Below, piece by piece: positions 58,785 through 64,000 of a DNA stretch of 64,000 nt. Source of the stretch: Bacteroidaceae bacterium (lineage in GTDB: Bacteria > Bacteroidota > Bacteroidia > Bacteroidales > Bacteroidaceae); contig JAFNXL010000012.1 of NCBI GenBank assembly GCA_017379075.1, forward strand, positions 1 through 64,000, written 5' to 3'. Numbering within the stretch: position 1 is the stretch's first letter; the number at the start of each line of letters is the position of its first letter. Below the pieces are notes generated by a model. The model had not been told where the DNA came from. It ran no database searches and saw nothing but the letters and a program-made list of their open reading frames with translations. A program made the translations under genes and the position numbers.

Positions 58785-60347
58785 TTAACTATAAAACAAA
58801 GGTATCAGGAATACGCTGATGAAGAAGACAATCAGATTGAGCGGCAGTCCCACCCGCAGAAAGTCAACAAACTTGTACCCTCCCACTCCCTGCACAATCA
58901 GATTGGTCTGATAACCGATGGGGGTGCTGAAGGATGCGCTTGCCGCAAAACATATACAAATGAAGAAAGGTGTGGGGTCGCAACCGAGCTGGTTGCTGAT
59001 GCCCACAGCAAGCGGAAATGCAAGCGCTGCCGCCGCATTGTTGGTAATGAGTTCGGTAAACAAGTTGGTGATGATATAAAGCGCCGCCAACATAATGTAG
59101 ATTCCGTTCTGCGAATGACGTGCATACTCGGCCAAGGCGATGATATAGCTGGCAGCCAAATCGGCAAAACCGCTGTTGATCATTCCCTTGCTGATGCCAA
59201 AGGCACAGGCAATAGTAATCAGAACGTCCCAGGAAATGAACTTTGTGTACTTGCGGGTATTAAACATCTTCATCCATGCCATCACCACCGTAGTGATACA
59301 GGCGAAAAAGAACATGTCCAATCTGACACCAGGAACATACTGCTTGACAAAGGGCATTTCGCCAAAGGTGGCACCAAGAATCATCAGTACAAGGAGCACC
59401 AAAGCAAAATATTTCTTGTGGTTTCCCATAGGGGGCAGCGAATCGCCCACTCTGTTTATCATCCAGAAAACACGGCTTTCACCCCAAGTGGGAAGGAATG
59501 TATCATCGGCATCCACAATGAGGGTGTCTTCCTTGGTGAGCCGAATGTTCATCCAGTCGCCTTGCAACGTGGTACCGCTTCTTCTGATGGCACGGACATG
59601 CGCTCCATAGTGGCGATAAAAGTCAAACTTGTGCAGCGTCTTTCCAAGTCCGGGGAAACGGGTACTGAGCATCACTTCCAGACGCACCATGCCAGGTTGC
59701 TGGTCACCTTCCTCGGCCTCCTGCTCACTTTTTCTGGTATCCGGAAGCAAACGGGGACCAACAAAAACCAGATATAAAATTCCCACCATCAATATGAGGA
59801 GTCCGACCTTGCTCAGTTCAAACATTCCCATTCCTTCATATCCCGCATCCTGAATCATTCCGTCCACTACAAGGTTGGTGCTTGTACCAATCAGAGTGCA
59901 CATTCCGCCCAAAATGGTGGCATAACTGAGGGGTATGAGGAATTTTGTGGGTGAAAGCCTCATCTTCTGCGCCCAATTCTTGATCATCGGCGCAAAAATA
60001 ACCACCACTGGCGTGTTATTCAAAAATGCCGACAAGAAAGAGATAGCGGGAAGGAAACGGAAATTGGCCTTGTGCACACCGCAGTCTTTCTGTGGCAGCA
60101 AAGAATAGATGATACGCTCAAGCATACCGCTGTTGCGTACACCTTCGCTTATCAGGTACAACAACGCCACGGTTATCATACCCTTGTTGGAAAAGCCTTC
60201 AATGGCTTCCTTGGGGGTGAGAATACCCACAGCCAACATGAGGACAACCGCTGAAAACATAATCAATCCTGGGCGGAGCTTGTCGGTAATAAGTGCGGCA
60301 AGCATCAGCACCAGGATGATTAAGACATATAGAATTGAGAAGCTCAT
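58785..60347 (-). CDS. SLC13 (DASS) family permease
   Basis: A 520-residue membrane transporter, with about 11 TM helices in two inverted halves and a soluble TrkA_C-like (RCK C) insert between (about 220-300: VRLEVMLSTRFPGLGKTLHKF, GDWMNIRLTKEDTLIVDAD). Na+/anion site motifs FLNNTPVVVIF and GTSTNLVVDG in the first half and ITNNAAAALAFPLAVG and TPIGYQTNLIVQG in the second. Members with this insert often carry sulfate, which fits its position upstream of cysC, cysD and cysN. Confidence 0.88.
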   Translation of the reverse strand: MSFSILYVLIILVLMLAALITDKLRPGLIMFSAVVLMLAVGILTPKEAIEGFSNKGMITVALLYLISEGVRNSGMLERIIYSLLPQKDCGVHKANFRFLPAISFLSAFLNNTPVVVIFAPMIKNWAQKMRLSPTKFLIPLSYATILGGMCTLIGTSTNLVVDGMIQDAGYEGMGMFELSKVGLLILMVGILYLVFVGPRLLPDTRKSEQEAEEGDQQPGMVRLEVMLSTRFPGLGKTLHKFDFYRHYGAHVRAIRRSGTTLQGDWMNIRLTKEDTLIVDADDTFLPTWGESRVFWMINRVGDSLPPMGNHKKYFALVLLVLMILGATFGEMPFVKQYVPGVRLDMFFFACITTVVMAWMKMFNTRKYTKFISWDVLITIACAFGISKGMINSGFADLAASYIIALAEYARHSQNGIYIMLAALYIITNLFTELITNNAAAALAFPLAVGISNQLGCDPTPFFICICFAASASFSTPIGYQTNLIVQGVGGYKFVDFLRVGLPLNLIVFFISVFLIPLFYS

Positions 60348-60393
60348 TCTTCTGTTCGGGGGGCAGAAAGCACCTGCCCCCTAATCTATTTCA

Positions 60394-63201
60394 TTAGAGA
60401 ACTATCTTTACTCCGTTCACCACATAAATGCCACGAGGCAGGCCGTAAAGCGCACGGTTAGAAGGAACTGACTTGCGTACAAGACGACCGCTGATATCAT
60501 ACACATCCACCATGAGGTTGGAGTCGATAACGGCATCTTCCACATCGTTACCTTCTAAGTTCATATAAACACCGCCCTTATATGTGACAATGCCATGTGT
60601 CTCGTCAAGCACGGGATACTTGTCCTCGCCCAGATGCTGGAACCATGCAGGTTTGCTAGACGAGTTGTCATTCAACAACCAACAAACACTACCATTGGCG
60701 AACAGATCTGCCGTACGTTCCATACAAAGCGAAGTTACACCCTTCTTAGTTCCTACCTGATTGTCCAGACCTTCCACACTGAAGCAACGGAACAACTGGC
60801 TTCCAGAGTGGAGGTATCCAGCCAAGGCACCGCGATTGGATGCACTACCAGAGCTCTTTATAATTGTGCTTGAAACATAGCAGTGGTCTACGTTAGCGGG
60901 TTTACTTGCAGATGCACTACTGCCGATAAGACCACCGACGGTACCGGAGACGCGGATGATTCCTGAATAGTATGAATCGGAAAGTGTTCCGTAAAGCTTG
61001 CCGACAAGACCTCCTGCATCATTTGAAGCACTGGAAAGATTGACCTTGCTATAACAATTGCTGATGGTCGTGGGGTCATTGCCTTCACAGCTTCCCACCA
61101 AAGTTCCGGTATATTGGGCATAAGTAAGATTCTGCACAACGGTTCCGCTCTCCAGACCGATATTCTTGATTGTAGCGCCGTCTGTAGTTCCGAAAAGCAT
61201 GCTGCCTATATTCTGAAGTTTGTGACCTTGACCATCAAATGTACCCTTATATGGGGATACAGTAGAGCCAATAGGAACAAGGCGGGAACGATAAGCAAGC
61301 AAATTCAAGTCTGCGGTAAGCTTTGCATCTGCATACACCATTCCGTCACTGACATTTTGGGCAAAATTCACCAAATCTGCAGCAGAAGCAATTTCAAAAG
61401 TTTTTCCAAAGCCATCGTCAATAATACCTGGCTTATATCTCAATTTATCATCAATCCATTTAATGCGTGCAGCAATGTAATCCTTGACAAACTCGATTTC
61501 TTCTGCGTAGGTAGACGGAACACGAGGATTCTGATGCACTTTGGAACTCAGTATTTTCCAACGGGTAAAGTTCAACCTTTGCGACTGATCCAGCACTTGT
61601 GCTGTGCTGTCTATGTAGGCCGACAGCGCTTCTTCACTGAAGGCTCCATTATCACGCAACTCCTTCCAAATATCACGCAATTGCTTGAAAGCCTTGGCAT
61701 CGCCCAATATACGGGAAACAAACGATTTCATCTGGCCAGCGGCAGAACCACTGTTATAGATCCAATTGCTATGGCCGTTGATGGGATAGATACGCTGGTC
61801 GTTTTCAAAAGCCAGGTCAAAGTCCCAACAGGGTGCCACATGGAAGATGTTCTCATTTCTATCCTTATACATATACACACTCCAATAGGTGTCCATGTTA
61901 CCAGAAAGTTCTCCCACTACAAAATGCTTCAAGAAACTTCCCAAATCCAACATACTGCGGTATCCGTTCACTTCATCCGTGTAATCTGAAGCAAAGACCT
62001 TGCTTTCCATCTGGCTGAAGAAATTCTTGATGTAATTGTATTGCGCAGGAACAATAGCATCCGAATCGGGTTCCTTGATGGTTACAGGAGTACCTTTGCT
62101 GCTGGTAAACCATGATTGGGAAGGTTCGCCGCTTGCATAAGCATCCACCTCTATAAGATAACCACCAGTCAGCAAGGGGCCTTCTACGTCAGTGGGTTCC
62201 ATTTCTGTGATGGGAACACGGTTGGGATCAATGGTTATCTGGTCACACAACTGATAGCAACCCTGATATTCACCATTCATGATTACATCAACGGGCTGAC
62301 ACCATACCGTGTAAGGAGCCTGCAATCTACGGCTCAATTCGAAAGCCAGGATGTTACGCATCAAAGACTTGTCACCATAATTGTTGATAAGCGTCCATTT
62401 CTTTGCCTTGGCGGGACTTTCCAGTTTGCCATCCTTCATTATACGGTGGCTCTTGCCGTCATTGAACTTGATTCGGTAAGGTTTTTTGGGGAAACTTGCC
62501 GAAGCATTACCACGCACTCGGGTCAGGACGGGATATTCCTGGATGAGTGTTCCTTCATCATAAATAATACATACGTTGGATTCAAAATCCTGGCCCTTGC
62601 TTTGGGGATTCTTTCCGTTATAGGTATGAATACTTACCGTGGGAAGGTTGGTAATCTGATAGAACTGAGAATCATCTCCAACACCTTCATATCCATAGAA
62701 TTCCAACTCTGACAAATAACAGCGTGAGTCATTTGTTCCAACATAACGGACATAGCGGAATCCGCGGCTCACGTTTACATCGGCATAGTGCATCTTGTTT
62801 ATGGCAGAAGCCTCTGTATTCAGAAACAAGGGCACAGCGTCCAAAAAGTCTGGGTCGTTTGCTCCTTCAAAAAGTGCCAACACACTGCGTTCTGGACCTA
62901 GGTCATGGGCACGGGGCGACCATCCTACCTTGGTAATGACGTGAGGCGTACCCAAATCCAAACCGACCCACGTATTGCTTCTGTCGTATGAGGAAAAATA
63001 GGTATTGAAATTCCCGTCAAACACATCGGCTTTGTTATTAACCGTTGTAGACTGGTTTCCTGTCGCATAATCTACACTATACTTAGAACCGATGATGCTT
63101 CCGGACAACTTTGATGATTTCTGTGCAAACAGACAGAATGGCAAGATAGCCAAACAAATCAAAGTCGCCATTTTCAGGTAAGAATGTTTCATTTTGTTCA
63201 A
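60394..63201 (-). CDS. CotH kinase-family surface protein with discoidin-like, GLUG and type IX sorting-like domains
   Basis: A 935-residue exported protein (signal to about SLFAQ, 26). An N-terminal discoidin/F5-8C-like domain (about 40-170: VFDGNFNTYFSSYDRSNTWVGLDLG). A CotH protein-kinase-like domain (about 190-600) with VRGNASASFPKKPYRIKF, LINNYGDKSLMRN and CWDFDLAFEND, the acidic loop of CotH kinases. Then GLUG-type beta repeats (about 640-860: YTGTLVGSCEGN, AGGLVGKLYGT, GGLIGSSAS). The end VDVYDISGRLVRKSVPSNRALYGLPRGIYVVNG (in pieces) matches the type IX secretion C-terminal domain. A minus-strand TATCTTTG at 63228-63221 lies 19 nt upstream of the ATG. Confidence 0.85.
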   Translation of the reverse strand: MNKMKHSYLKMATLICLAILPFCLFAQKSSKLSGSIIGSKYSVDYATGNQSTTVNNKADVFDGNFNTYFSSYDRSNTWVGLDLGTPHVITKVGWSPRAHDLGPERSVLALFEGANDPDFLDAVPLFLNTEASAINKMHYADVNVSRGFRYVRYVGTNDSRCYLSELEFYGYEGVGDDSQFYQITNLPTVSIHTYNGKNPQSKGQDFESNVCIIYDEGTLIQEYPVLTRVRGNASASFPKKPYRIKFNDGKSHRIMKDGKLESPAKAKKWTLINNYGDKSLMRNILAFELSRRLQAPYTVWCQPVDVIMNGEYQGCYQLCDQITIDPNRVPITEMEPTDVEGPLLTGGYLIEVDAYASGEPSQSWFTSSKGTPVTIKEPDSDAIVPAQYNYIKNFFSQMESKVFASDYTDEVNGYRSMLDLGSFLKHFVVGELSGNMDTYWSVYMYKDRNENIFHVAPCWDFDLAFENDQRIYPINGHSNWIYNSGSAAGQMKSFVSRILGDAKAFKQLRDIWKELRDNGAFSEEALSAYIDSTAQVLDQSQRLNFTRWKILSSKVHQNPRVPSTYAEEIEFVKDYIAARIKWIDDKLRYKPGIIDDGFGKTFEIASAADLVNFAQNVSDGMVYADAKLTADLNLLAYRSRLVPIGSTVSPYKGTFDGQGHKLQNIGSMLFGTTDGATIKNIGLESGTVVQNLTYAQYTGTLVGSCEGNDPTTISNCYSKVNLSSASNDAGGLVGKLYGTLSDSYYSGIIRVSGTVGGLIGSSASASKPANVDHCYVSSTIIKSSGSASNRGALAGYLHSGSQLFRCFSVEGLDNQVGTKKGVTSLCMERTADLFANGSVCWLLNDNSSSKPAWFQHLGEDKYPVLDETHGIVTYKGGVYMNLEGNDVEDAVIDSNLMVDVYDISGRLVRKSVPSNRALYGLPRGIYVVNGVKIVL

Positions 63202-63298
63202 TTTATTAAGTTAATCTGCGCAAAGATACGTCAATTTATATAAACGCACACGCTCAAAAATGTGAAAAAAACTAAATATTTGTTTTTTGATGTTATTT

Positions 63299-63844
63299 TC
63301 ATTCATCAAGCACTCTCTTTACCTGATCAATTTTTTCATCAGTATACGTTAGGAAGATGCGCATTTTGCCCGATTCGGGGTTTGCCCGATTACCTTCTTC
63401 ATCCACACAATCTATATGGCAGAACACGCCGGTAAAACCATCGTGAATGCGCAATCCTTCATCCACATTATACAGCATATTGTCCTTGTATCTCCTTGCA
63501 AAGTTTTCCCTCATCTCCGCATACGCAGTTTTTATTTCGGCACGTTTCTTCTGTGTGTCATCGCTTGTAAAGGAAATGGTATAGAATTGGTTGTCAAAAA
63601 AGTTGAGACAAACATAATTCCACGTCACACCATTATAAGTTAACGGCTTTTTTGCGGCATCTATGACCAAGGCGTCCTTGCAGGCAACCACCTTGATGCC
63701 ACGAGACTGCAAGCTGTCCAATACAACCTCCATCTTTTCTCCAAATGCGCAGCCCAAAAACATACGCTGTACCTGTTGCGCCTGCAAAACGGCACATTGA
63801 ACAAGCAAGGCAACAACAGCCATTGCTTTAATTCTTCTATTCAT
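63299..63844 (-). CDS. Secreted hypothetical protein
   Basis: A 181-residue exported protein (signal about 1-22, AVVALLVQCAVLQAQ). The mature part alternates strands and helices: FLGCAFGEKMEVVLDSLQSRG, YVCLNFFDNQFYTISFTSDD, and IHDGFTGVFCHIDCVDEEG, ending KMRIFLTYTDEKIDQVKRVL. Three Cys may form disulfides. Not known to me. It lies on the same strand upstream of the CotH gene with a 97-nt gap that holds its own -7 box. Confidence 0.7.
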   Translation of the reverse strand: MNRRIKAMAVVALLVQCAVLQAQQVQRMFLGCAFGEKMEVVLDSLQSRGIKVVACKDALVIDAAKKPLTYNGVTWNYVCLNFFDNQFYTISFTSDDTQKKRAEIKTAYAEMRENFARRYKDNMLYNVDEGLRIHDGFTGVFCHIDCVDEEGNRANPESGKMRIFLTYTDEKIDQVKRVLDE

Positions 63845-63879
63845 CGATTATAAAAATTGTTGCTTTGTATTTTAGTAAC

Positions 63880-64000
63880 TTATCTGTCCGGATAAACCAG
63901 ATTCTCGGGCTTTGCCTGTAACAGCACTTCTTCCAGATACTTGCGAGATTCCCACTTCGCCATGGGAAGGTCGTGCAGTAGCCAGTTTCCACAATCAATG
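63880..64000 (-). CDS. C-terminal end of an unidentified protein (partial)
   Basis: The minus strand is open from the right edge to a TAA at 63882-63880, giving 39 residues: IDCGNWLLHDLPMAKW, then SRKYLEEVLLQAKPENLVYPDR. It looks like the compact C-terminus of a soluble protein; the fragment is too short for me to name a family. The start lies beyond 64000. Confidence 0.6.
   Translation of the reverse strand, partial: IDCGNWLLHDLPMAKWESRKYLEEVLLQAKPENLVYPDR

Overview
The window looks like chromosomal DNA of a Bacteroidales bacterium, most likely Prevotellaceae-like. The grounds are: promoters of the Bacteroidetes type (TTTG, 19-21 nt, TAnnTTTG) at many loci; a MurF-alanine racemase fusion; a TamL lipoprotein; PPi-dependent phosphofructokinase; GSCFA, DUF4494, DUF4248, DUF6261 and smalltalk families; a CotH protein that ends in a type IX secretion-like C-terminal domain; and lipobox lipoproteins. 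No rRNA, tRNA, CRISPR array or transposase was recognised.

Layout. 1-2733: a heavy-metal RND efflux pair (CzcA-like, cut by the left edge, and a His-rich adaptor). 2839-5275: a compact three-gene operon with its own promoter encoding a TIR-like (DUF1863/ThsB-type) protein, an ABC-type AAA ATPase and a DUF4435/TOPRIM-like protein. This resembles PARIS (AriA-AriB) with a TIR-like gene added in front, and is the best candidate here for a little-described defence system. It sits directly against the 3' end of trkA, where trkH is usually found in Bacteroidales. 5215-12011: housekeeping (trkA, dxs, GSCFA, murF-alr). 12081-21391: an accessory stretch with mosaic repeats, TGAGNNN heptamer arrays, a probable 6S-type RNA, two AT-rich lipoproteins, and the DUF4248 / VirE_N-DUF3987 / smalltalk / HU-like cassette, with an origin-like AT palindrome in its middle.

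21437-43619: mostly core genes (acyl-CoA ligase, PLP-binding protein, YgiQ, amidase-like secreted protein, acyltransferase, PPi-PFK, GH25 lysozyme, TamL, RNA methyltransferase, sodium:solute symporter, PurT, RarA, and a glycosyltransferase followed by a radical SAM/SPASM protein). 43652-50628: a three-gene exo-glycosidase operon (GH20, GH2 beta-mannosidase, GH20 lipoprotein), consistent with trimming of N-glycan-like host glycans.

50740-54116: a DUF6261 protein, a 42-bp minisatellite protein that is open on both strands, a beta-propeller protein and a cluster of hairpins and heptamer arrays. 54114-60347: a PAPS-synthesis and sulfotransferase cluster (SLC13 permease, CysC, CysD, CysN, sulfotransferase, small membrane protein) resembling the gut Bacteroides steroid-sulfonation locus. 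60394-64000: a CotH-kinase surface protein, a small secreted protein and a cut gene at the right edge.
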